Origin: Ferroplasma sp.
GTDB taxonomy: Archaea > Thermoplasmatota > Thermoplasmata > Thermoplasmatales > Thermoplasmataceae
Assembly: GCF_031200575.1 (NCBI RefSeq)
Contig: NZ_CP133597.1
Coordinates: 992,001-1,056,000, forward strand
Direction: 5' to 3'
Length of the DNA: 64,000 bases
Part shown: positions 56,276 through 63,996 of the stretch, piece after piece
How positions within the stretch are numbered: position 1 is the first letter of the stretch
How the letters are laid out: each line of letters opens with the position of its first letter
Position numbers and translations under genes: made by a program
The notes under the pieces: generated by a model
Database searches by the model: none
What the model was told of the DNA's origin: nothing
The model's input: the letters and a program-made list of their open reading frames with translations, nothing else

Positions 56276-56618
56276 AATTTATACACCTGCGGGCATCTTC
56301 AATTGAATAATATTCATAAGGGGAACCTTCAGTATAATAATCAGGGTATCTCGAACCCGTATACACTCTATCAAGTTCTTTTGACCTTTCTATTATCTGT
56401 TTATCTACTTTAAATTCAGGAAGTTGAGATAGCATTCTAGAGATGGAATGGCTCCATATTTCCTTATTTAAGGCATTATAAAGACCCTTGACAGCCTTTT
56501 CCGCACTTTGCTGGGCGGCGAAGCAAGCCCATTCATATTTTCCGTGTCCCATAGAATCTTCTGCTTCTTCCAGATCTCTCTTAGATTGATTTAACCAGTC
56601 CAATGGTCTCGACGGCAT
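56229..56618 (-). CDS. HEPN-domain protein
   Basis: The 129-residue all-helical protein has the HEPN pattern SKRDLEEAEDSM, CFAAQQSAEKAVKGLY and SHSISRML, followed by the SRYPDYYTEG loop typical of the Y-x-x-RYPD subgroup. I see no RX4-6H ribonuclease motif, so it may not be an RNA-cutting toxin. It is the first gene of the HEPN-MNT pair, which sits between two insertion-sequence remnants and may have arrived with them. Confidence 0.8.
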   Translation of the reverse strand: MPSRPLDWLNQSKRDLEEAEDSMGHGKYEWACFAAQQSAEKAVKGLYNALNKEIWSHSISRMLSQLPEFKVDKQIIERSKELDRVYTGSRYPDYYTEGSPYEYYSIEDARRCINYAKEIFEFCSKNIRT

Positions 56619-56672
56619 TTTATAGAACTATGATTAATGTGTTAATAATGATTTCTATGTAGGAACGAGTTT

Positions 56673-57379
56673 ATGTTATCACGAATTGAGTTCCTATTTG
56701 AAGACCACTTAAATATAGATAGAAATGCTCAACCCAGGGTGAAGTTAAACAATAAGAAATTAAAATACATAATAAATCAGAAAAAGAAAGGAGTATCATC
56801 TGCTGAATTAGCAGCAATATACAGGGTAAGTACAGGATATATCAATAAGATCTATTACAATTACATCAACTACGGTAAAACAGAGTTATACAGTCATGGA
56901 AGGAAGATAAAGTTAATAGATGAATATACTGAGGAACTCATAATAGGTATAAGAAATACCCATCCACTGTCAGGGCCTATGGCAATAGATAACTACCTTA
57001 TGGAATCAGGAGTTAAAGTATCCCAATATTATATACAGGGTATTGTTGAAATATAATATGGTAGACCAGAGCATGAAGGAGAAAAAGCAGAGGAAGTATG
57101 TAAAGCATGAGAGGAAGCACAGCAATACACTGTGGCATATTGACTGGTCTAATTACAGTGATAAAGAGAAGTTAATCATCATAGAGGATGATGCTTCAAG
57201 GTTCATAGTGGGATTTGGAGTGCCATTGAAGCCATACTTCTCCACATAGGAGGAGGTAATATATTACTATAATTATAGGAGAAGGCATATGTCATTATCC
57301 ATAGATGGAAGGCGGGTTGTAACACCTGCCATGGCATATGAAGAAAAGGGAGGTAAGTTAAATGTTAAGGAACAATAGA
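56673..57379 (+). pseudogene. IS481-like transposase pseudogene with internal deletion
   Basis: The N-terminal helix-turn-helix part (56673-57056) reads KLKYIINQKKKGVSSAELAA and ends after a frameshift near 57050. The integrase core continues as NTLWHIDWSNYSDKEKLIII, with EDDASRFIVGFG holding the second acidic patch, and stops at 57247. After that only the extreme C-terminus remains (YYNYRRRHMSLSIDGRRV, to the stop at 57379). The middle of the core, including the third catalytic residue, is deleted. The element is inactive. Confidence 0.75.
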
Positions 57380-57385
57380 TATATA

Positions 57386-57399
57386 TGGGAACTAATTAC
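57386..57399. repeat. TGGGAACTAATTAC, also at 55134-55147
   Basis: This 14-mer occurs once inside the right end of the IS5-like element and again just past the IS481-like remnant, where the sugar-kinase pseudogene is cut. It may be a leftover insertion-sequence end that marks the deletion junction. Confidence 0.4.
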
Positions 57400-57405
57400 A
57401 GGATA

Positions 57406-58575
57406 TCATAGACTATTGCCCTTCATAGCAATTAAACATGCTCCCAGTGTAGTAGGCTCTATCCCGGTTATTTCATATCTCAGGTTTGTTAGTGCAACAA
57501 CAATTGAACCTATATTTACTTTAGACATTCCTCCACCTGCAATTATACCATTGAAGTGGTGTGCTTCCTGATTTGATTTCATTATATTTTCTATCATATC
57601 AACACTTAAATATGCCATGCTATGTAAAATTGCAGCGATCATATAATCATTTGTTGACCATTTGTCAATGCCATAAAAGCCTGCCCTGATCTCTGTGTTA
57701 AAAATTGGACATCTCTCCCCTTCCAGATATGGAAGAAATGTAATTGCTCTTGGATTCATATCAATACGGTTCACATCTATTCTTCTCTTGTAATTTCTTT
57801 CAGCCCATTCAAGAATCGTTGAATACTGAGAATTGCATCCATTTATCAGATATCTTCCTTCGAAATAAAGATCATTATATGGTGTGCTACTTCTTATAGG
57901 TGTTCTGGAGACATATCCAGCGCAGAGTGTGATCAATTGGTTATAAAGAATTTATTGGGATCGAGGCTGATAGACCCCATGGCTGAAACTATTGTATCTA
58001 CTGTACCTATACTTACAGCCATATTCCGGTATTCACAGGAATATTCGGGTTGGACCAGCTCAGGAAGTCTGGTTTCTATTTCCAGTTCCTGTACGGTCTG
58101 AAGTTCCCATTCCATGGTCTTTGAGTTCAACAATCCCCATTCAAGTGCAGTATTGATATCCTGCACCGGTTGATGTGGTGAATTTTTTAGCTTTGTAAAT
58201 AAAAAACCGTTGAGTTCTACTATCCATCTTGTTGCCGAGAAAATATTTGCAGCATTTTTTTTAATCCATTTAATTTTCTAATAAAAAACTGCAAATTAGG
58301 TATATTCAGAATTATATTACAGATGACATCTTTATCCAAATCTGAAAGGAATTCTACTCCCAGTAAGGAGTTTTACGGAATTCCGGTCAAGGCAATTTTT
58401 TCTGAATTCATGCAAATGAGTATCGGCGCCATTGTAGACATATTTACATATAATACACCCATCGTATCAAGCATATCCAGGATTTTGACAGTTCCATACT
58501 CTCCAGATTATATGCTTCCCACTTAATTGAGAATGAACCGACATCTACACCAGCTATCAGTTTATTTTTAACCAT
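57406..58575 (-). pseudogene. FGGY-family carbohydrate kinase pseudogene
   Basis: The N-terminus starts at an ATG at 58575 with IAGVDVGSFSIKWEAYN, the FGGY phosphate-1 motif, but the frame breaks soon after. Sequence resumes near 58250 as ATRWIVELNGFLFTKLKN, then reads on to a stop at 57933. It shifts again into ITLCAGYVSRTP and the C-terminal FGGY motif FNGIIAGGGMSKVNIGSIV, and ends abruptly at GACLIAMKGNSL beside the insertion-sequence remnant. Total length is well short of the usual 490-500 codons. It was probably a gluconate-, xylulose- or KDG-type kinase. Confidence 0.75.
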
Positions 58576-58669
58576 AATTATAATGATAGATCAGAATCTA
58601 TTAATACAGTAATTACTTTAAAATCAGTATCTAAGATAAATACTTATAGGTCATTAGAATAGTATAAAT

Positions 58670-59026
58670 ATGGGAAGCGAAGACTATTTAATTACACTAA
58701 TAAGCGGGAATGATAGCACGAGAGTGGACGAAGCAACAATTGTCGCTACAGGGCTGGCTGAAAAAATGGGTGCAACAAGCGTTACTCTATTATTTATAGG
58801 CAGTTCAATAGAGACATTAAACAAATACGACCCGCGTTCATTGATTATCAGCACTAAAATTGAAGAACTTAAAAAGGCAAAAATAAAAATAATGGCATGC
58901 CCCGTTGCAATGGAATATTATCATATAACTGAAAGCGATTTGCTATACTATGACTGCGATAAAATACCAGGGGGGAAGGTCATTGCAGATGCAAATAAGG
59001 CAGGGCACACTATACTTACATTTTAA
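58670..59026 (+). CDS. DsrE-like sulfur-carrier family protein, copy 1
   Basis: The 118-residue protein has the DsrE/DsrF fold pattern: DYLITLISGNDSTRVDEATI, GATSVTLLFIGSSIETL, KKAKIKIMACPVAMEYY and the C-terminal HTILTF. The Cys in IMACPVAM (near 79) is at the position of the sulfur-binding Cys in some family members. It probably handles persulfide sulfur or thiosulfate-derived sulfur. It is near a YeeE/YedE transporter and a second DsrE-like protein. A TATA-like AAATACTTATAGG lies about 24 nt upstream. Confidence 0.78.
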   Translation: MGSEDYLITLISGNDSTRVDEATIVATGLAEKMGATSVTLLFIGSSIETLNKYDPRSLIISTKIEELKKAKIKIMACPVAMEYYHITESDLLYYDCDKIPGGKVIADANKAGHTILTF

Positions 59027-59106
59027 AACGACTTTATAAAATAATATTTAATTTTTAAGCGGGCAGTCTATTGCGATAGCTAGGGTAGGATGTTACTGTT
59101 TCAAAC

Positions 59107-59733
59107 TCAACCGAGTAAAAGTCTCCCGAATTCGTTCAATGAGTGTTCATAGGGATAATTCCTGCTACCTGCTCCACTTCTAGTTATTATGCCCAGTGCC
59201 AGAAGATTTTTTAAACGCCTTGAAACTGCTGATTTTGTAATATTCAATGAAACTGATAATTGTTCTATACTTTGCGGTTTAGCCGATATTTCTCTCATAA
59301 GCCGAATGTATCTCTTATTGTATATATCTATTTTTTTCAATTTTTTTACGTTTATTACGACGGTTGAGTTCAGATACTTGTCATAAACTACCATGAGTAT
59401 ATCCTGGTTATATGCATGTATGGTTAATGCAGATACTCCAATTCCAGAACCACAGGATATATTAACCCACGTCGGATCGTTTTTAGACTTGCATATTTTC
59501 TGCAAAACAAGGAAAATCTGGAAAAAATTTCCCACATCCTTTATTTCAATGAATTCAGGCTTTATATTCTTCAGTTTAAGAAAATCAATTATTCTCTGTT
59601 TTGCATTTCCATATTCTGTCTTGGCATCACATATTATAATCAGTTTTGAGACTTTTGGAATATCGGAAAAGAATGGCTTTACTATGTAATCGCCTTCCTG
59701 GTCCAGAATTGCAATACCATACTCTTCTATCAT
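59107..59733 (-). CDS. Regulator with CARF-like sensor and winged helix
   Basis: The 208-residue protein has an N-terminal Rossmann-like domain of about 130 residues with SKLIIICDAKTEYGNAKQR, a conserved-type strand and loop VNISCGSGIGVSALTI (about 91-106), and VVYDKY. This order resembles the CARF-type domains of Csa3 and HFX_2341-like (DUF6293) regulators. The C-terminus is a winged helix, SIEQLSVSLNITKSAVSRRL (about 155-174). It is divergent from the YeeE/YedE gene across a 117-bp gap and is the likely local regulator. No CRISPR or cas gene is in the window, so its ligand is unknown. Confidence 0.65.
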   Translation of the reverse strand: MIEEYGIAILDQEGDYIVKPFFSDIPKVSKLIIICDAKTEYGNAKQRIIDFLKLKNIKPEFIEIKDVGNFFQIFLVLQKICKSKNDPTWVNISCGSGIGVSALTIHAYNQDILMVVYDKYLNSTVVINVKKLKKIDIYNKRYIRLMREISAKPQSIEQLSVSLNITKSAVSRRLKNLLALGIITRSGAGSRNYPYEHSLNEFGRLLLG

Positions 59734-59850
59734 TTATATTCATGTTACGTAAATTTATAAATTTTGCGCAACGATTCCATAAATAATGATATATTGATAT
59801 TATAATAATTATATTTAAATATAAATCATCACTATTAACTTCAGAGTAAA
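59734..59850. promoter_or_regulatory. Divergent promoter region of the regulator and transporter genes
   Basis: TTGCGCAA (59764-59771), a perfect 8-bp palindrome, sits directly upstream of a minus-strand TATA element AAATTTATAAATTT. A plus-strand TATA, ATATTTAAATATAAA, lies near 59812-59826. ATTGATAT (59793-59800) is a half-site of the palindrome before the second DsrE gene. Either motif could be an operator. Confidence 0.4.
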
Positions 59851-61071
59851 ATGATAGCAGTAACAGCATGGGAATGGATAGGCCTGTTTATTGGAATGAT
59901 AGTAGGTGGCCTTGCAGAAGCCTGGGGTATTTCAAATCCAGAAATATTGATAAGGCTCGGAAAATTTCAGGACAGGTTATTTATAGGTTGTATAGCAATT
60001 GCTATAGGAGCAGGTGCGCTGGCTTTATATGGACTGGCAGCACTGGGTGTATCATTCCACTGGGGAGTTAAGCCAGATTATGTATGGGGAGTTGCCTTGG
60101 GTGCGGCTATCTTCGGAACAGGAATAGCAATTTCAGGGTATGTCCCTGGAACAATATGGATGGCTCTGGGTGAAGGTAGGAGAGATGCTGTCTATGCTGT
60201 TTTCGGTGGGTTGCTCGGTGCAGCATCATGGACTTTAATTTATCAAACACCTTTCGGTCACTGGTTAGTAACCTACGATAATTTCGGCGAAATATATTTC
60301 GGTGGAAAGGTAGATACAGATCTCTATGTGGGATTCGGAATAGCTTTTATATGGGCGATTCTGATGTTCGGAATAGCATATATGCTTCCCAGGTATAAGG
60401 GTGGTAAAAGCTGTTTCTATCAGTCATCCCATAAAAACTATAAACCTACAACGGCAGAAGAGGAACAGAATATAGAGTCAGCAGAGGTATTGCAGGAAGG
60501 CTCATCCATGCCAATGGGTAATGGAACTACTGCTGAACAGTTTAATTATCATTACACTGTATCATCTGATTTATTTGGAAAAGTAATGTTAACCGTGGGT
60601 ATAATTATAGGATTTACTGTTGTGCTTGAAATGTTCTTACATCAGATACTGGGAGAATCAACAACATTTTCATGGATAGCAGCCGAACTCTGGCTACCGG
60701 CTTCATACTGGAAATACAGTGAAATAGTGGTTACAACAATAGGCTGGGAACCATTCAGTGATATCGGAACACTATTCGGTGCCTTCCTATTCTCCGTGTT
60801 TGTAACAAGGAGATTTCAGGCATTCAACAAGGTATTGCCCCCCTCATGGGTATCCAGATTCGGCAATAGTGAAATTAAAAGAGCAGGAGGGGCATTCGGT
60901 GGTTCATTTATGATGTTACTGGGTGCAAGAATGGCCGATGGATGCGCTTCCGGGCATATATTGAGTGGAGATTTGCAGATGGCAGTAAGCAGTCTGGAAT
61001 TTTTCGTAATAGTGATCATATTCCTGTTAATCGCCGTACACCTCATCTATAAAACTAAAAGGAGTGAGTAA
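59851..61071 (+). CDS. YeeE/YedE-family sulfur transporter
   Basis: The 406-residue membrane protein has the two-fold repeat of YeeE/YedE proteins, which import thiosulfate or related sulfur compounds. The second half keeps the motif GARMADGCASGHILSG with the conserved Cys near 364. In the first half the equivalent position reads ISGYVPGTIWMALGEG, with Val where Cys is usual. A further Cys is in the loop GGKSCFYQS near 190. The mixture suggests a modified transport path or different substrate. It overlaps the ribosome site of the next gene. Confidence 0.83.
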   Translation: MIAVTAWEWIGLFIGMIVGGLAEAWGISNPEILIRLGKFQDRLFIGCIAIAIGAGALALYGLAALGVSFHWGVKPDYVWGVALGAAIFGTGIAISGYVPGTIWMALGEGRRDAVYAVFGGLLGAASWTLIYQTPFGHWLVTYDNFGEIYFGGKVDTDLYVGFGIAFIWAILMFGIAYMLPRYKGGKSCFYQSSHKNYKPTTAEEEQNIESAEVLQEGSSMPMGNGTTAEQFNYHYTVSSDLFGKVMLTVGIIIGFTVVLEMFLHQILGESTTFSWIAAELWLPASYWKYSEIVVTTIGWEPFSDIGTLFGAFLFSVFVTRRFQAFNKVLPPSWVSRFGNSEIKRAGGAFGGSFMMLLGARMADGCASGHILSGDLQMAVSSLEFFVIVIIFLLIAVHLIYKTKRSE

Positions 61072-61072
61072 A

Positions 61073-61423
61073 ATGGAAGATAAAAAAGTATACGATAAAA
61101 CATATGACAAAGCATACGATGAAGTAGAAAAAGCAGTAGAGCTTGAAAGATCTGAAGAACCGAAGCAAAAGAATGAAACCGGCATAAGAATTTTTATAAT
61201 AATCATGACCGGCATAATGATACTTGCTGCGGCCCTGACTGAAGGCACATATAATGGATATGATCCTGATCCCAACGATGTGGCGATCACCGGATTTTTT
61301 GCCATAGTGACCATCCTGATGACAGCAGTATGGTACAGATCTAAGTATAATAATTTTTCATATAAGCCGGAAGAGTTCAGAAGGCATTATAAGAAAATGA
61401 AAAAAGACAGGGCAAAGAAATAA
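61073..61423 (+). CDS. Small membrane protein following the sulfur transporter
   Basis: I use the ATG at 61073, with GGAG at 61061-61064 as ribosome site. A GTG at 61064 is also in frame. The 116-residue protein has a highly charged N-terminal part (KVYDKTYDKAYDEVEKAVEL, likely helical), two transmembrane helices (about 42-61 and 73-92) and a basic C-terminus. I do not recognise the family. The start lies 1 bp after the transporter stop, so it may be an accessory subunit. Confidence 0.65.
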   Translation: MEDKKVYDKTYDKAYDEVEKAVELERSEEPKQKNETGIRIFIIIMTGIMILAAALTEGTYNGYDPDPNDVAITGFFAIVTILMTAVWYRSKYNNFSYKPEEFRRHYKKMKKDRAKK

Positions 61424-61463
61424 TAAATTATTTTTTATATATATTATAATTAAACAATTGTTA

Positions 61464-61471
61464 GAGATTTG
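61464..61471. repeat. Target-site duplication GAGATTTG, left copy
   Basis: The identical 8-mer lies at 62734-62741 on the other side of the IS256-family element. An 8-9 bp duplication is characteristic of that family. Confidence 0.85.
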
Positions 61472-62733
61472 GATAATGTAATATGGTTACTGTAAATTCA
61501 AATGACCCTTTACCATTATCCTTAATCTACCTCCATATTTATGTATTTCCTTAACAGCCATTCTTCATTGATGTCCATTGCTATTGAAACAACCAATCTC
61601 ATCAATGAATCACTATTGGGAAATGCACCTATCTTCCTTGTCCTTCTCTTCAACTCCTTATTGAATCTCTCTGTCACATTGTTAGTATGCAGCTTCCTGC
61701 TATGTTCTCCAGGGAATGATATGTATGAATATAATGAATCATACCATTTATAGAACATGTCAATGGACTTGTCAAGCTTCATTTCCTCCATCCTGTCTAT
61801 TGCTATCTTGAACAGTGATTCATCCATTAGAGCCTCTGACACTATCTTTGATATATCCTTCCACTGTTCCTTTCCCATGGTCTTTCTTAAATTCTTAAGG
61901 AAATGGAAATGGCAGTACTGCCACAGTGAACCGGGGAATGATTCTGTTACTGCCTTCCTTATTCCTGCATGGCCATCTGATATTACCAATTGTACTCCTG
62001 TTAATCCCCTTTCCTGAAGCTTGAAGAAGAAGTTATTCCAGTCCATCTCATCCTCTGAATTGTATATGTCCATTGATAGGAGCTGCCTTATTCCATTGCT
62101 GTTTACACCTATTGATGTGTATAATGCCATTGACCTGTATTTACTATTTTCCCTGACTTTAAAGTATGTTGCATCTATGTACAGGTATCTTATCTGTTCC
62201 TCTATCCTTGTTTCTAAGAACTCTTTAACCTTGGCATCAAGGTCCTTATTCAAGGATGATACATACTCAGGAGATACATTTACTCCTAGATTATTTATTA
62301 TATTGTTTACTGACCTGGTTGATACCCCGTTAATATATGACTCAACTATTACAGAGTCTAAAGCCTTTTCTACAGTTGAATACTTGTCAAATACAGTGGT
62401 TGTGAATGAACCTGACCTTATATCAGGCTTATCCAGGATCAGCTCACCATCCACAGTCTTTAATTTCCTCTTCTTGGTTCCATTCCTGTATCCTGTCCTT
62501 TTATTGTTCCTTTCATATTTATCAGCATTCAGCTGTTCAATGGCCTCCTGATCCATTACATTGTTTAAAAACCATGTAATCAATTCCTTCTTTCCCTCTT
62601 TTCTATCATTTATGAAAAGCTTTATTAATTCCTGTATACTTATTAATTGACTCTTTGCATTTGTCATTTTGTTTACCTCATTATGATATTGCAAAGAGTC
62701 ATTTTAAATTTACAGCAAGATAATTACATTATC
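61472..62733. mobile_element. Intact IS256-family insertion sequence (1262 bp)
   Basis: Terminal inverted repeats start GATAATGTAAT at 61472 and end ATTACATTATC at 62733. They continue imperfectly inward for about 36 bp (CTGTAAATT and AAATGAC parts match). The element is bounded by a perfect 8-bp direct repeat. Its transposase is uninterrupted, so the insertion is recent and may still be mobile. Confidence 0.9.
61522..62667 (-). CDS. IS256-family transposase (DDE, Mutator type)
   Basis: I prefer the ATG at 62667 (MTNAKSQ), preceded by GAGGT. A TTG at 62694 is also in frame and would add 9 residues. The roughly 381-residue protein has the catalytic residues in YLYIDATYFKVRE (Asp), VISDGHAGIRKAV (Asp) and NNVTERFNKELKRR (Glu), and the family's CHFHFLKNLR motif. 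All three acidic residues are present and the frame is intact, so it is probably active. Confidence 0.92.
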   Translation of the reverse strand: MTNAKSQLISIQELIKLFINDRKEGKKELITWFLNNVMDQEAIEQLNADKYERNNKRTGYRNGTKKRKLKTVDGELILDKPDIRSGSFTTTVFDKYSTVEKALDSVIVESYINGVSTRSVNNIINNLGVNVSPEYVSSLNKDLDAKVKEFLETRIEEQIRYLYIDATYFKVRENSKYRSMALYTSIGVNSNGIRQLLSMDIYNSEDEMDWNNFFFKLQERGLTGVQLVISDGHAGIRKAVTESFPGSLWQYCHFHFLKNLRKTMGKEQWKDISKIVSEALMDESLFKIAIDRMEEMKLDKSIDMFYKWYDSLYSYISFPGEHSRKLHTNNVTERFNKELKRRTRKIGAFPNSDSLMRLVVSIAMDINEEWLLRKYINMEVD

Positions 62734-62741
62734 GAGATTTG
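62734..62741. repeat. Target-site duplication GAGATTTG, right copy
   Basis: Partner of the copy at 61464-61471. Removing one copy and the element rejoins the small membrane protein gene with the second DsrE gene as neighbours. Confidence 0.85.
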
Positions 62742-62748
62742 ATAATGA

Positions 62749-62768
62749 AAATTGATATATATCAATTT
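62749..62768. promoter_or_regulatory. Perfect 20-bp palindrome before the second DsrE-like gene
   Basis: AAATTGATATATATCAATTT equals its own reverse complement. It is centred 33 nt before the ATG at 62792 and contains a TATA-like core, so a protein bound there would block the promoter. A half-site, ATTGATAT, recurs before the transporter gene. Confidence 0.55.
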
Positions 62769-62791
62769 ACAATAAAAGATAGTGATGTAAA

Positions 62792-63139
62792 ATGGCAAAA
62801 ATATTTGTAATTCTGACTAAAGGAAAAGATGATTTGAATATGGTTAATGTGGCAGCTAATTTTGCAACCAGCACTGTTAAGAATGCAGGGGCAACCGTTA
62901 ATTTCATGTTTCTGGGAAGGGGCGTTGAAAATCTGTTAAAAGATTCAAACGGAATAAAGCCCGTTGCAGATTTAGTCAGTCAGATGAAAGCAGCTGGCAT
63001 AGAAGTAACTTACTGCAAGGTATCCGCTAAAGGTATAGGCCTTATGGAAAGCCAGTTGCTGGACGGAATTGAACCGGTTATGGGCGGTGTACAGACTGCC
63101 AAGGAAGTAGATGCCGGATTTTCCGTGGTTACTTTTTAA
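62792..63139 (+). CDS. DsrE-like sulfur-carrier family protein, copy 2
   Basis: The 115-residue protein follows the DsrE pattern: KIFVILTKGKDDLNMVNVAA, GATVNFMFLGRGVENLL, GIEVTYCKVSAKGIGL (Cys near 71) and the C-terminal FSVVTF. It is diverged from copy 1. GTGATG lies 4-9 nt before the ATG as a ribosome site. It seems to have been downstream of the transporter unit before the IS256-family element inserted, but keeps its own promoter. Confidence 0.8.
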   Translation: MAKIFVILTKGKDDLNMVNVAANFATSTVKNAGATVNFMFLGRGVENLLKDSNGIKPVADLVSQMKAAGIEVTYCKVSAKGIGLMESQLLDGIEPVMGGVQTAKEVDAGFSVVTF

Positions 63140-63186
63140 AATTTTTAATAATTTTTTGGGAACATCATTAAACAGTATTCCGGACA

Positions 63187-63996
63187 TTACGTTCTAGCCC
63201 TCCTTTTTCGTTTTGAAACCAGATATCCAATTCCAATTACCCATATAACAGCTAACACCGGTATATAATTTTCAACATATCTTGAATAGTTAATATCCGT
63301 AATTTTAACATTGGTTGCTATAAGCGACATTACAAAATAAGATGTTTTAATTCCGATATTACCCATTATCATTGCAGCCACACTGGAATTCCCTGGAATT
63401 GATATACTTTTAATCATTGCATACCTATCTGACTGAAGATAGGTTGAAAAGTAAAACAGGCTATAATTGTAGTGCTGATAAACATCCCGTACATTGGAAA
63501 CAACTCCATTATAAGGTATGTAGTATATAGAATGTTGCCCATCGTTTAGTTTATAACTGGAAGGAGGACAGATTGTAGTCATATTCTCTATATTTACAAT
63601 ATTATTACCGAATGGCAATTGTTCTCCACGGTGCAGTGAATTTCCCTCTGGAAAAAGTGATGTGAATATAGTTGAATTTATGGGATATAGTCTGGATAGG
63701 GATTTTATAACTTTTCCAGACTCATTGAAAACAATACTGGTTATATTGGCGCCCTGTGCCGAAACATTTACAAATAAATCGCCCCTAATATAGGTATCTC
63801 CATTTTTCAGTGTTTCATTATAATATCTAGAATTGTTGTTCTGAAAGCTCTTATAATATAAACTCGATGTGAATCTGTATTCCGATGATGCACCAGTTTT
63901 AGCAGGGGAATATATGTCATTTTGGGTATCACTATGAACATCTAGTATAATTACTCCAGGTATAACGACTGTTATAATGACTAGAATCGAGATCAC
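63187..63996 (-). CDS. Membrane-anchored extracytoplasmic protein of unknown function, possibly partial
   Basis: The frame begins with a GTG 4 bp from the window end and could extend beyond it. The visible 269 residues have an N-terminal hydrophobic segment (ISILVIITVVIPGVIIL) and an outward beta-rich domain with many Asn-x-Ser/Thr sequons. A C-terminal helix, YIPVLAVIWVIGIGYLV, is followed by a KRKRRART stop-transfer tail. It is a typical single-anchor surface protein. No family recognised. Confidence 0.6.
   Translation of the reverse strand: MISILVIITVVIPGVIILDVHSDTQNDIYSPAKTGASSEYRFTSSLYYKSFQNNNSRYYNETLKNGDTYIRGDLFVNVSAQGANITSIVFNESGKVIKSLSRLYPINSTIFTSLFPEGNSLHRGEQLPFGNNIVNIENMTTICPPSSYKLNDGQHSIYYIPYNGVVSNVRDVYQHYNYSLFYFSTYLQSDRYAMIKSISIPGNSSVAAMIMGNIGIKTSYFVMSLIATNVKITDINYSRYVENYIPVLAVIWVIGIGYLVSKRKRRART

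Noticed and set aside
59107-59733. CRISPR-linked Csa3 regulator
   Set aside because: No repeat array or cas gene is visible in the 64 kb, so the CARF-like similarity is reported without a CRISPR claim.
62021-62551. 176-codon frame antisense to the IS256-family transposase
   Set aside because: It mirrors the transposase coding sequence and has no independent support.
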